A stretch of 64,000 nucleotides of DNA from Orobanche coerulescens. Its lineage: Eukaryota; Streptophyta; Magnoliopsida; Lamiales; Orobanchaceae. Every line of letters starts with the position of its first letter. The stretch's first letter is position 1. The notes beneath the pieces were generated by a model, which was not told the origin of the DNA, did no database searches, and worked only from the letters and a program-made list of their open reading frames with translations. Shown piece by piece: positions 1-10,236 of the stretch. The stretch is taken from assembly GCA_033398695.1 (NCBI GenBank), contig CM065816.1, positions 130,483,358 through 130,547,357 of the forward strand. The letters are read 5' to 3'. Position numbers and translations under genes: made by a program.

Positions 1-796
1 ACCGAAACATCGCAAATATCCTTCTAACACATGATGTTCGACTACATACGTATCTAACTGACTAGATAGTCCCAAATCATGATCAAAACGTACTTCATAA
101 TAGTACTTAATATTGGTGAAGGATCACCTACCTTAAAGTAGTGAAGAACAAGGAGGAACTCGAAGCAATCCAACGCCGAAGGCTTGAACACCAATCTCCA
201 ATGATCTACAATCTTCGACTCGAGTTAGGATGCTTATATGAAGGGTTTAGGATGAAGAGAGTGACTCTCTAAGTCCAAGGGTTCGGATGTGGGAAGTGAA
301 AAGGCTGAAAATACGAAAAAGGATGTTGTCCTATTTATAGAAAGTGGTTATTAGCGCGCGCTAGTCCATATTCATAGCGTGCGCTAACGGCTTACTGACT
401 TCACTGTTCTCAGCATTTAGCGTGCGCTATACTCATATCAGTAGCGTGCACTACCGCGTTGACTTGGTTTTTTCCCGAAAGCCGTCCAGGTTCATCCCGA
501 CATAATACGACCGAGATCCGCAGCCGATCTCACCTATCGCCCTGTCTCAATCATACTGACTACGTGTAGCGCGCGCTAAGGTTCATACCTAGCGTGCGCT
601 ATGGATCCAAATTAGCGTACGCTACATTTAACCGATCGCGTGCGCTACATGCGCAGAATCACAATTTAGATCACATTCATGAAATCATGCGCTTAACAAC
701 ACCGGATCATGAAATATGGAGAATAATACTCAGATCAAAAGCAACAATTACAACATCCCAAGGTTCAATTACATATCAGAAATCTCGGGTATTACA
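1..796 (-). repeat. 3' LTR of element A (partial)
   Basis: Positions 1-796 match 7322-8117 almost base for base (offset 7321). The LTR boundary at 796 is fixed by ATTACA followed by the reverse-complemented polypurine tract. About two thirds of the LTR lies left of the window. It contains eight copies of the 12-bp palindrome TAGCGYGCGCTA, some degenerate, and a TATA box at 331-340 on the minus strand. Confidence 0.93.
352..647 (-). promoter_or_regulatory. Palindromic 12-mer array upstream of the TATA box, element A 3' LTR
   Basis: Copies of TAGCGYGCGCTA, or close variants, start at 352, 375, 418, 442, 567, 590, 613 and 636. Within each group the step is 23 bp (once 24): a 12-bp motif and an 11-bp spacer of unrelated sequence. 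Read on the minus strand the array ends just before CTATAAATAG (331-340). The position suggests an upstream promoter element in U3; what binds it is unknown. The same array lies in the 5' LTR at about 7673-7968. Confidence 0.7.
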
Positions 797-814
797 TCCT
801 TCCTCCCTAAAAAG

Positions 815-833
815 AAGTTTCGTCCCGAAACTT
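815..833 (-). other. Conserved 8-bp-stem hairpin next to the polypurine tract
   Basis: AAGTTTCGGGACGAAACTT on the minus strand is an inverted repeat with an 8-bp perfect stem and a 3-base loop. It overlaps the end of the integrase frame and is followed by the purine-rich tract (797-812 on the complement) and the 3' LTR. The same hairpin recurs at 18976-18994 and 47246-47264, with variants at 47661-47679 and near 27027. The purine tract is the likely plus-strand primer site. Confidence 0.7.
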
Positions 834-1968
834 AAGATGAAAACAACTCTGGATATCTAGTCTTCATATTGTCCTCCGATTCCCAAGTGGCCTCTTCAAC
901 TCCGTGTCGTGACCATTGTACTTTAACCAAGTGTATTGGTTTATTCCTCAATTGTTTGATCCGACTCTCAAGTATCTTGATTGGTCTCTCTTCGAAGGTG
1001 CCGTCATTCGCTATCTCGATCTCATCGAACTCAATGATATGACTGGGATCCGGTACATACCTCTGCAGTTGGGATACGTGAAACACATTGTGAACGTGAC
1101 TCAGCGATGGCGGTAAGGCCAACCTGTATGCTAAATCCCCAATTCTCTCGAGGATCTCGAATGGTCCGATATATCTCGGACTTAGCTTGCCTTTCCTCCC
1201 AAAACGGAAAATTCCACGTGTAGGAGACACCTTCAATAGTACGTGGTCCCCAATGTCAAACTCTAGAGGACGACGACGCACGTCTGCATAAGACTTCTGT
1301 CGGCTATGGGCAGTCAACAGTCTTTCCCAAATCAAAGCTATCTTCTCTTGAGTCTGAACTATCAATTCTGGTTCCGTCCCGATCAAGTCCAAAGAATCAT
1401 CCCAGCATAGGGGTGATCGGCATCTTCTCCCGTACAAAGCTTCAAATGGTGCCATCTTAATAGAAGCATGCCAACTATTATTGTAGGTGAATTCAATCAA
1501 TGGCAAATGAACTTCCCAATCAGTTGACCAATCCAAAGCACAAGCTCTAAGCATGTCTTCTACTGTTTGTATAGTCCTTTCGGACTGACCGTCCGTCTGA
1601 GGATGATAAGCCGTGCTAAAGTTTAGCTCGGTCCCCAAAGCCCTGTGAACTGCCTTCCAGAAGTGAGACACGAAACGACCATCTCGATCTGAAATAATGG
1701 TCTTCGGTGTCCCATGTAATCTGACTATCTCTGCAATAAATACTCGCGCCAATCTCTCGGGTCCCCAAGTATCATTAATTCCTAGGAAATGAGCCGACTT
1801 GGTTAGTCGATCAACTACAACCCAAATCATGTTCATTCCCGTCTTGGTCCTTGGCATACTGGTGATGAAATCCATCGAGATATCCTCCCACTTCCACTCA
1901 GGGATCGGAAGCGGCTTTAACATTCCGGCAGGTCGCTGATGTTCAATCTTAACCTGCTGACAAGTCAA
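832..1968 (-). pseudogene. Integrase and chromodomain-like tail of element A pol
   Basis: The product would insert the cDNA into chromosomal DNA. The frame holds the integrase core with Asp33 (SMDFITS), Asp94 (SDRDGRF) and Glu130 (TDGQSE), a D,D(35)E arrangement, so the catalytic triad is intact. The N-terminal zinc domain lies partly upstream, beyond three stop codons. The C-terminus, from about residue 329, has the LVKVQW..HGVEEATWE pattern of chromovirus CHD-like tails, which in this clade are thought to guide insertion to particular chromatin. The stop at 832 lies next to the polypurine tract, as expected for the end of pol. The frame is intact from residue 1 to 378, but upstream stops separate it from the rest of the polyprotein. 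The ATG at 1968 is only the first Met after those stops, not a true start. Confidence 0.93.
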
Positions 1969-2013
1969 ACACTTCGAAACCTATTATGCTACGTCCTTCT
2001 TCATATTCCCCCA

Positions 2014-3552
2014 CTAGAAATTTTGTTTTAGATCCTTATACATCTTACTGCTGCCTGGGTGAATAGAATAAGGCGCGCTATGAGCTTCCTTCAGAATTGT
2101 CCGTCTCAAATCATCAGCATCGGTAACGTAAAGTCGACTCTGAAATCTCAGAACTCCATCATCTTGTATCACGAATCCTGGGGCCTTTCCTTTCTTTACT
2201 TCGTCACATAACCGAAGGATCAAAGAATCGTTCAACTGCTTAGATTTGATTTCCTCGACTAGTGATGAAGTCAGTTCCATCACATATAGTTTCCCTTGGA
2301 TTCCTGGTACCCATACTTCAATCCCTTCGCGAATCAGTTCTCGTTGAATGCTAGTTTGGGATGTAAGCGCTTCCAACACTCGAAGAGAAACAGGTTTACG
2401 GCTCAATGCATCGGCTACTACGTTTGCTTTACCCGGATGATAGAGAATTTCCAGGTCGTAATCCTTGATCAATTCCAGCCACCTTCTCTGCCTCATGTTT
2501 AATTCCTTCTGACCGAAAATGTACTTGAGGCTATTATGATCTGTAAAGATCTGACAGTGAGTGCCGTACAAATAATGTCGCCAAATTTTCAAGGCAAAGA
2601 CCACAGCTGCTAGCTCCAGATCGTGAGTCGGGTAATTAACTTCGTACAGTTTCAACTGCCGAGAAGCATAGGCAATCACCTTATCCTTTTGCATCAACAC
2701 ACATCCCAGACCCTGATTTGAAGCGTCGCTGTATACCATGAATCCATCAGTCCCATCTGGTAACGCTAATATAGGTGCTGTCGTCAGTCTCTTCTTAAGT
2801 TCATCAAAACCAGCCTGGCATTTCTCATCCCACGTGAACTTTTGAGTTTTCTGTAACAGCTGAGTGAGAGGACGAGCAATTTTGGAAAATCCCTCTACAA
2901 AACGGCGATAATATCCAGCAAGTCCCAAGAAACTCCGGACTTCTTTCACGTTATTAGGAGCTTCCCATTCCAAGATTGCTTCGACTTTCTTCGGGTCCAC
3001 CTGAACTCTGTCAGCTGATATGACATGCCCAAGGAAAGTTACTTCCCTAAGCCAGAACTCACATTTGGAAAGCTTTGCATACAGATGTTCCTTCCTCAAG
3101 GTGCTCAAAACCACACACAAATGCTCGGTATGCTCCTCTGTGTCTTTCGAATATATCAAGATGTCATCGATGAAGACGACCACAAATTTATCTAAGTATT
3201 CTAAGAATACTTGATTCATCAATTGCATGAATACCGCAGCAGCATTGGTAAGTCCAAATGGCATCACTACAAATTCATAATGCCCATACCGGGATCTGAA
3301 AGCAGACTTCGGTATATCCGATTCCTTCATTCTCAACTGATGGTATCCTGATCGCAAGTCAATCTTCGAGAATACCCTTGCCCCTTGCAGTTGATCAAAC
3401 AAGTCGTCGATCCGAGGTATAGGATACTTATTCTTGATCGTCACTTTGTTGAGCTCCCTGTAATCAATACATAATCCGAGGGATCCGTGTTTCTTCCGGA
3501 CAAAGAGAACGGGCGCTCCCCAAGGAGAAATGCTAGGTTGAATATAACCCTT
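2014..3552 (-). pseudogene. Reverse transcriptase and RNase H of element A pol
   Basis: The open frame runs from the stop at 3553 to a TAG at 2014. It encodes most of the reverse transcriptase, with [14 protein letters not shown] and the catalytic box FIDDILIYS about 91 residues after the internal Met at 3444. It continues through the connection ([11 protein letters not shown]) to RNase H ([11 protein letters not shown] and [11 protein letters not shown]), then the start of the integrase zinc region ([15 protein letters not shown]). The catalytic aspartates are present. The terminating TAG stands where related copies have Trp (NFWWGNMKKDV), a G-to-A change on the coding strand. A pair of stops, TAA TAG, follows near 1980 before the integrase frame resumes. 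All pieces keep the same frame, so decay was by substitution. Confidence 0.93.
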
Positions 3553-5049
3553 TTATAATAATTCCTCCAGTTGCTTCTTTAGTTCATACATCTCGGTTGG
3601 CGCCATGCGGTATGGTGCTCTGGAAATAGGAGCGGCTCCAGGCTCTAATTCGATAGTGAACTCCACTTCTCTCTGCGGAGGTAACCCAGGTAGTTCGTCA
3701 GGAAATACATCTGAGAATTCATTCACAACTGGAATAGATGAGAGCTCTACTCCTTCCTCTTTCCTCATGGCATAGCACCAAAGTCCATGACATCTCTGCT
3801 TCAGTAATTTCACGGCTTTCATTGCTTTGATCAATTTTCCCGAGCTTCCCGGTCTCCATCCTCTGAATAAGTGTTCCGATCCGTCATCAGCAATGATAGA
3901 AATGACTCTCTTTCGGTAATTCAGAATAGCTCCATAACGGTTGAGCCAATCGTCTCCGAGAATTAAGTCGTCACCATGTATGTCAACTACAATAAGATTT
4001 GATGGCCAATCTCTCCCTATTATAGACACTGGAAAATCTCTAGCTTCTAGGGTTCCCACAATTTTCTCTCCGCTCGGTACTCCCACAACATAAGGTTCAC
4101 AATCATACAAGCACGAGATTTTCAAATGATTAACACAGTTCAAAGATATAAAAGAATGCGTAGCTCCTGAATCGAATAAGACACTAACTGGTTGCAAAAG
4201 GATCTGAATCGTACCTGATGCAACAGCCGTGTTCTGATCGTCTGACTTCTTCATCTCGTAAATACGTGGAGGAAGGGACCCAGTGCTGGATGCCTCTCTT
4301 TTCCCAACATTCTGCTGCTGGAAACCGCTTTGCTGCGTCTGATTTACACTAGTGTCCTTCAGAACTGGTACAGGAGTGCGAGTACCAAAAGATCGAGTCG
4401 CATTTACACAAAATGTTGCGCGATGCCCTTCCTGTCCACACTCAAAACAGGTCACAGCAGGCGCGAAACAGTCACGTCGAACATGCCCCGCTTTGCCACA
4501 GTTATAACATTTCTTCCCTGCGTATGAAACGGTTGGTGATGCCCGGAACTTCTTTCCACCTCGAGAAGGATGCGGAGGCCTCCTGGATGAATGAAATGAG
4601 GACTGGCCCCTGCGGGGCCCACTACTCTTATTTTCCATGAAGTTGCCAGCCACTTTCTGCTTCTTTGCTTCCGTTGACTTCTCTACTGCCGCCTCTTTCA
4701 TATCATAAGCCAATGCTTTGTCCTGATACTGTCGCAAGGTGGTACATTCAAATCCGGACATATACTGTTGAATCTCCGGCTTCATCCACATGTCGAAATA
4801 AAAAATCCTCTCCGCCTCGGTTCTGACCAAGTGGCGCACATAAGTCAGCTGGTGATTAAAAGTCTTAATCACGTCTGTCACAGATGCCTCTGAATTTTGT
4901 GGTGAGAAAAACTCCCGGACTCGGGCCTCTGTAACTGGGCGAGGACAATACTGCGCTTCCATCATTAATTTAAACTCCGTCCAGTCAACATTATGCTCCT
5001 CAGGTCGAATAGCCTCCCACCAGTCGAAAGCCTCCCCTGTCAGAAGATA
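3553..5049 (-). pseudogene. Gag C-terminal half, zinc knuckles and protease of element A
   Basis: The frame starts after the stop at 5050 (first Met at 4965). It contains the rest of Gag (retrotrans_gag-like region with VRHLVRTEAERIFYF), then two CCHC knuckles (CYNCGKAGHVRRDC and CFECGQEGHRATFC) that bind element RNA. A retropepsin-type aspartic protease follows, with the active-site box [10 protein letters not shown] and the later ILGDDWL motif. The C-terminus reaches the start of reverse transcriptase ([22 protein letters not shown]). It ends at a TAA inside the sequence that continues as [14 protein letters not shown]. Both knuckles and the protease box are intact; the premature stops make this copy non-coding as a polyprotein. 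Confidence 0.92.
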
Positions 5050-5466
5050 CTAGGCGACCGGAACCCTCCTGTCGTTGGGATAGTTAATCCCTGCAAAGAT
5101 CTTCTCTAACTCCTTCAGCCAATGATCCCAAGAAAGCGTCTCAGCAGAACCGTCAAATTTCGGAGGGTGCAATTTGACCACTTCAGTAAGCCATTTGTCC
5201 CCCCGATTATCCTCTTTATGCTGCTGTCCCATCGCCGTCTGCATGCGATCAACAACTTGAGCAAACTGGTTTATCTGAGCAACCACCTGTTGAAGCACTC
5301 CCGACACATTAGGATCTACATTATTATTAGCTGATCCCTGCTGTCCTCCAGAATGCGAATCGGTTCGACTAGCAGAAATCTCTGGGGTAGACGCCGAATC
5401 CTCCTGTCTCACATTTCCACATCCACGTCCACGACCACGTCCGCGTCCACGACCTCCCCTCAACAT
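5050..5466 (-). pseudogene. Gag N-terminal part of element A
   Basis: This starts with an Arg/Gly-rich stretch (GGRGRGRGRGRGCG), the usual Gag N-terminus of the related copies in this window (compare 45995 and 38083). It continues into the conserved PPKFDGSAETLSWDHWLKELEKIF and RRVPVA region. It stops at a TAG where related Gags read Gln (VPIAQYLL), so a CAG-to-TAG change is likely. The downstream frame (to 3553) is in the same phase. The Met at 5466 is the natural start: it lies about 225 bp from the primer binding site, with nothing coding between. Confidence 0.88.
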
Positions 5467-5690
5467 ACTTTAAACACAAATACTCAATATCCAGGGCAAA
5501 CTTTCTAAAAGAAAATCCGTCAATATTCACAAAATAGAACTTAAATAAAACGGTAGTATTTGGGATTAGGAGACTTACAACCACGGTCCACACGACGATA
5601 CTGGCTCAGCAGTGATGTTACAAACGACCAATAATCAAATAACGTAAACAGACCCAACTAACCCGACTGCCAAGATATCTATGAATCTTA

Positions 5691-5702
5691 GCTCCGATAC
5701 CA
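5691..5702 (-). other. Primer binding site of element A
   Basis: On the minus strand TGGTATCGGAGC lies 5 bases inside the 5' LTR. It matches the 3' end of plant initiator methionine tRNA (TGGTATCAGAGC) with one change. This fixes the LTR boundary at 5708 and the element's orientation. Confidence 0.9.
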
Positions 5703-6164
5703 TATTCTGTAACACCCCGAGATATTTGGAATAATTACAGCGCCGTAAACCCTTTAAGTAAGGATTTACAAGGCTAAATAAAAGAAATGTAAATATAATC
5801 CAACCGTACAACTGAAGTTCAAAATACAGAACTGATTCAACTGATCCAATGAGTTAACTTATACAACCATATCGAAAATGACATTATTAAAACACACGTA
5901 CTCGAGTACTAAAGTGAATCAAGAAGACAAATCACAATAACAATAAACCTCAACCACATCACTGAGCCATTTCATCGTCATGTCGGTACTGAGGTTGCCT
6001 CCCCGCTCCTCGGCTACCTGAACATCAAAACAATGTGCACCCCCGAAGGGGTTAGCAAAACAATGCTAGTACAAGTATCATAATACATAAATCATCAGTG
6101 CATCATAAAACATGCAAAACGGACTTCCGTCATCGGAATCCAACGATGTGAATCCTCACGATTC

Positions 6165-6370
6165 CATCAACACAATATAGGGTAATCCAGCGATCCAGCG
6201 CCCTTGGTATAGATCCCCATGATGATCCCGTCGGACCAACGCATGGTGGAAAACCCATCCAACGATCCAGCGCCCTCAGCATAGATCCCCATGATGATCC
6301 CGTCGGACCAACGCATGGTGGACATTCGATCCAGCGCCCTCAGCATAGATCCTCATGACCCCCTTCGGAT
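6165..6370 (-). repeat. Tandem repeats in element A LTR
   Basis: Three partial copies of a roughly 70-bp unit carry GATCCAGCGCCCTCAGCAT and GATCCCGTCGGACC. On the coding strand the core reads GGTCCGACGGGATC. Equivalent tandem units occupy the same LTR position in X, B, C, D, E, G and H. Confidence 0.75.
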
Positions 6371-7651
6371 CATTTACAATATAAACCATGCAATCATGCA
6401 TACATATATGCATTTCGATATGTCTATTCATACGAACAATTAATCACGAATACCACAAGAAATCAAAGAAATTAATCTCGTACTCGACAATATGAACAAA
6501 ACCATATGCATGATCAAAGTTCCAATATAAACCAACTCAACATATGATGCTTGCCTCGAAAATGGCAAGAATGAAATACTCCAACAAATGACACACCGTC
6601 CGTATGTCACCGCCCCTCGATCGTCCCCTATGCAAGGCTCGGACCTAAGAAATAATAAAGAATTCATCTCATGCCGTACGAATGTCTAACAATCCGGTTT
6701 ACGGCCGCAAGCTCTAAAAATGAATTCTGCCTGAACTACTTAGCGTGTGCTACGTACTCTACGTAACGTGCGCTAAGCCCGCCCGTTAACGTACGCAAAT
6801 AACCAAGTTTAGCGTACGCTAGCCGTAATCTTGTGATCCTCTCGATCACCCGTATCTGCTGATGACATAACATACGTTACGTACCAAACGTAGCGTACGT
6901 TACTCATTCCCGATAGCGCACGTTAATATGCCTATCTTAGTGTGCGCTAACTGTGCATCGCAGTTTACTACTGGGCAGAAAACTTGAGCTAAAGGTGATG
7001 AAACTCATGAAATCTTTAGTGTTAATACATGCCATCTCCGTGCATATCATGCTCATACGGTTTGTGAAAGATCTTTACGTATTAAATGACTACGAGACAC
7101 AAGGATACGTATCATCATTACAACACCATAATTCATCTTGATCTTCAAGAAAATATCCTAAGTTCAATCCATTCTAAGTCCCAAAATGTATGATTCCTTT
7201 ATGTAAGGACATAAGAACTTGGTAATCTCCATATACTAGTCATAATCGGTTTTGAAGATACATGAATAAGCTTAGGAGTTCAAACACTAAAAAGGTTCAA
7301 CGGTTTATACGATGAAGAAGTACCGAAACATCGCAAATATCCTTCTAACACATAATGTTCGACTACATACGTATCTAACTGACTAGATAGTCCCAAATCA
7401 TGATCAAAACGTACTTCATAATAGTACTTAATATTGGTGAAGGATCACCTACATCAAAGTAGTGAAGAACAAGGAGGAACTCGAAGCAATCCAACGCCGA
7501 ATGCTTGAACACCAATCTCCAATGATCTACAATCTTCGACTCGAGTTAGGATGCTGATATGAAGGGTTTAGGATGAATAGAGTGACTCTCTAAGTCCAAG
7601 GGTTCGGATGTGGGAAGTGAAAAGGCTGAAAATACGAAAAAGGATGCTGTC

Positions 7652-7661
7652 CTATTTATAG
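7652..7661 (-). promoter_or_regulatory. Probable TATA box of the element A 5' LTR
   Basis: CTATAAATAG on the minus strand lies directly downstream of the palindrome array (nearest copy about 7673) and in the same place in the other LTR (331-340). Transcription would start about 30 bases further along the minus strand. Confidence 0.65.
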
Positions 7662-8117
7662 AAAGTGGTTATTAGCGCGCGCTAGTCCATATTCATAGCG
7701 TGCGCTAACGGCTTGCTGACTTCACTGTACTCAGCATTTAGCGTGCGCTATCCTCATATCAGTAGCGTGCGCTACCGCGTTGACTTAGCTTTTTCCCGAA
7801 AGCCGTCCAGGTTCATCCCGACATAATCCGACCGAGATCCGCAGCCGACCTTACCTACCGCCCTGTCTCAATCATGCTGACTACGTGTAGCGCGCGCTAA
7901 GGTTCATACATAGCGTGCGCTACGGATCCAAATTAGCGTACGCTACATTTAATCGATAGCGTGCGCTACATGCGCAGAATCACAATTTAGATCACATTCA
8001 TGAAATCATGCGCTTAACAACACCGGATCATGAAATACGGAGAATAATACTCAGATCAAAAGCAACAATTACAACATCCCAAGGTTCAATTACATATCAG
8101 AAATCTCGGGTATTACA

Positions 8118-9046
8118 CATAGGATACGTAGCGTGCGATAAGCAAGCCAGACAGATTTCATTTTAAGAACTTCCGACCGTAATTTGGATTGCAAATGTTC
8201 GTTCGACTGTAGATGAATTCTATATTATTTCTTTTATTAAGGTTCGAGCTTAGCAATGTGATTGATAGAAGGGGATGACCTTCGAGTATTTTGATATTCG
8301 TGAAAGTTATATTCTTGTCATCGAACCGAGGCAAGTACTCTAATTAGAATTGTTTATATTATGACAAGTTATATTGCGATTGTATTGTGTATATGTGTTG
8401 TGATTAAATGTCCATCATGCGTTGATCCGACGGGAATCATCATGGGAATCTATAGCTGTGTGCGCTGGATTGTTGGACAGGTAGTTCCACCATGCGTTGG
8501 TCCGACGGGATCATCATGGGAATCTATAGCTGTGTGCGCTGGATCGTTGGAATACCATCAGTATGTTGAGACTGTTGTGGTGTGATAATTGTAGTTATTT
8601 CTCGTTGGAGAAACTTGTTATGTTGATTGTTGATTACATCACTACTATATGATTATTGTACTTGTACTAGCATCGTTGTGCTAACCCCTTCGGGGGTGAA
8701 CATTTGTTTATGTTCAGGATCCAGGAGAGCGGGGAAACAACCACTGAAGCTGCATGACGACGAGGGTGCAGAGTGATGTTCCGGCCGGGTTTATTGTCTG
8801 TTGTTGGTTATTTTAATAAGTACTCGAGTACGTCATAATTTTTTATGTTTAGATTTCAGTGGTGTATTAATATTCTCCTTTTGAATGTCTGTATTTTCGG
8901 TATTGAACCAGAACTGTCGTAATGTATTTTTAGTGATTTCATAATTTGGTATCTGTCATTGTCTTTTCATTTATTTAGCCTTGTAAATTCTTATGTAAAG
9001 GATTTACGGCGCTGTAATATTCCTGAATATATCGGGGGTGTTACAT
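8118..9046 (+). repeat. LTR fragment X, interrupted by element A
   Basis: This plus-strand sequence matches the 3' two fifths of the element A LTR in reverse orientation (for example the GAATTC..TTATTATTTCTT..GGTTCGAGC stretch), with considerable divergence. It carries the GATCCGACGGGAATCATC tandem units (8425-8560), the double hairpin CTTGTACTAGC..GCTAACCCCTTCGGGGG (about 8658-8696), GTACTCGAGTAC (8820-8831) and ends GGGGGTGTTACA at 9046. Its 5' part must lie on the far side of element A, outside the window. Confidence 0.82.
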
Positions 9047-10236
9047 ATGCTGAGGGCGCTGGATCGTTGGATTACCCATTGTTGTGTTGATGGAATTATG
9101 TGAATTCGCATCATTGATTTTATCATATGTTATTGTGCATATGTATATTATTGGTTATCCATTTCGTGTTGATCTAGTAGGATCATCCGGGATCTATGCT
9201 GAGGGCGCTGGATCATGGGATTTCCATCGAGTATACACTGTTGTTATTGTGTTGAGCATATTGACGTTGTCATACGAGTATGTATTTGTGGATCTTGTGT
9301 TTGGATCGTGCCCGTATGTTGCATTGATCTGATCTCGAATTAGACTGACATGATTGTCGTGGTATTGTGCATCTCGAGGTATGTTCCGTATTTCCCTTGG
9401 TATTTGTCTTTGATAGATAATTAGTTTTCGTGTCGAGATGTGATGATGTTACCCAACAGATTGGGTTGGACAGAGTTAGTAGGTTTCGTATTAGTGAGTT
9501 ATGATAATGTTTTGAGAACCTTTGGTATTGTTGAGATACAATACAGATATTTTGGTATGAGCTTATTGTGTTGTTGAAAGGATACGAGATGTGAACTTTG
9601 GTAATTATTATCATGAGTTGGTAAATATGGCGGTAAGATCACATTGTTCGTATTCTTACTTAGTATTTTCATTGGTATGTAATTATTGATGTGATGTGAT
9701 GGTTATCATTGTTGGATATTATGGCTGACCCCGTCGTGGGCTTTCTTTTTAGGTTCTTTGGATATCGGTCTTGTAGCAATCGTGAAGAGATGAGCTTCCC
9801 GGAGAATACTGGCTAGGGCATGTATTTGTGTATTGAGTTTCCTGACCAGTTCTTGTTTTCCGCTGCTAGAGTATTTGTATTGTTTGTCTTTTTCTGCTGC
9901 GTGAGTAATTTTAAATGGTCTCTTTTGGTATCTGGTAACTTAGGTTACTTTGGCGATCGTTTTCTAAATTATTTTGTTGGTACATGTAAGCGATATCTTA
10001 ACGTATGTTTTTAAACTGTTGAGTTTTGGTATTTCGGGCCTTATGGTTTCAAATGAGATTTTACGACGGTTTTGATAAACGAGTTTTATAAAGTCTTCGA
10101 ATATTTTAAATAGATAATACCGTCGTTAGCCTCTTGGGCGTTCGTAAATGTTTGCAAAAATTTCCGTCAGCCTTGTGGGTTCCATCTCGGGGCCCACGGC
10201 ACTGTAATATTCCCGGATGACTCTGGGGGTGTTACA
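9047..10236 (+). repeat. LTR fragment, interrupted by X
   Basis: The first bases continue a GGGCGCTGGATCGTTGG tandem unit that recurs at 9192, so X landed inside this LTR's tandem array. The fragment ends with CACTGTAATATTCCCGG..GGGGGTGTTACA at 10236, the usual 3' end of these gypsy LTRs. No internal region follows: it abuts the FAR1-like fragment directly, so it is either a solo LTR or the 3' LTR of a plus-strand element whose 5' side is off the window. There is no protein-coding content. Confidence 0.75.

Larger units (their letters stand above)
1..8117 (-). mobile_element. Element A: Ty3/gypsy chromovirus (Tekay/Del type), left LTR truncated by the window
   Basis: On the minus strand the order is 5' LTR (5708-8117), primer binding site, gag, protease, reverse transcriptase/RNase H, integrase, chromodomain-like tail, polypurine tract and 3' LTR (1-796, cut by the window edge). 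The LTRs start TGTAAT and end in TTACA. All coding pieces lie in one frame, interrupted only by in-frame stop codons, so this is a recently decayed copy. The two LTRs differ at roughly two dozen sites over the 796 shared bases by eye, about 3 percent. The CHD-like C-terminus after the integrase and the LTR length of about 2.4 kb point to the Tekay/Del lineage. The right flank shows it inserted into another LTR (8118-9046). Confidence 0.95.
5708..8117 (-). repeat. 5' LTR of element A (2410 bp)
   Basis: It runs from TGTAACACC at 5708 to ATTACA at 8117 and is the full-length copy of the LTR. In transcription order it holds the palindrome array (7968-7673), the TATA box (CTATAAATAG, 7652-7661), a leader with an AGGTGATCC site near 7445, a second set of degenerate palindromes (6960-6740), GATCCAGCGCCC tandem repeats (6165-6370), the double hairpin (about 6044-6080), the GTACTCGAGTAC palindrome (5898-5909) and the terminal GGCGCTGTAAT..GGGGTGTTACA block. 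Confidence 0.93.

Noticed and set aside
352..647. CRISPR array: regularly spaced short repeats with unique spacers
   Set aside because: Repeats are 12 bp and spacers 11 bp, copy number is grouped, the sequence lies in plant retroelement LTRs and recurs in many of them; no cas genes.
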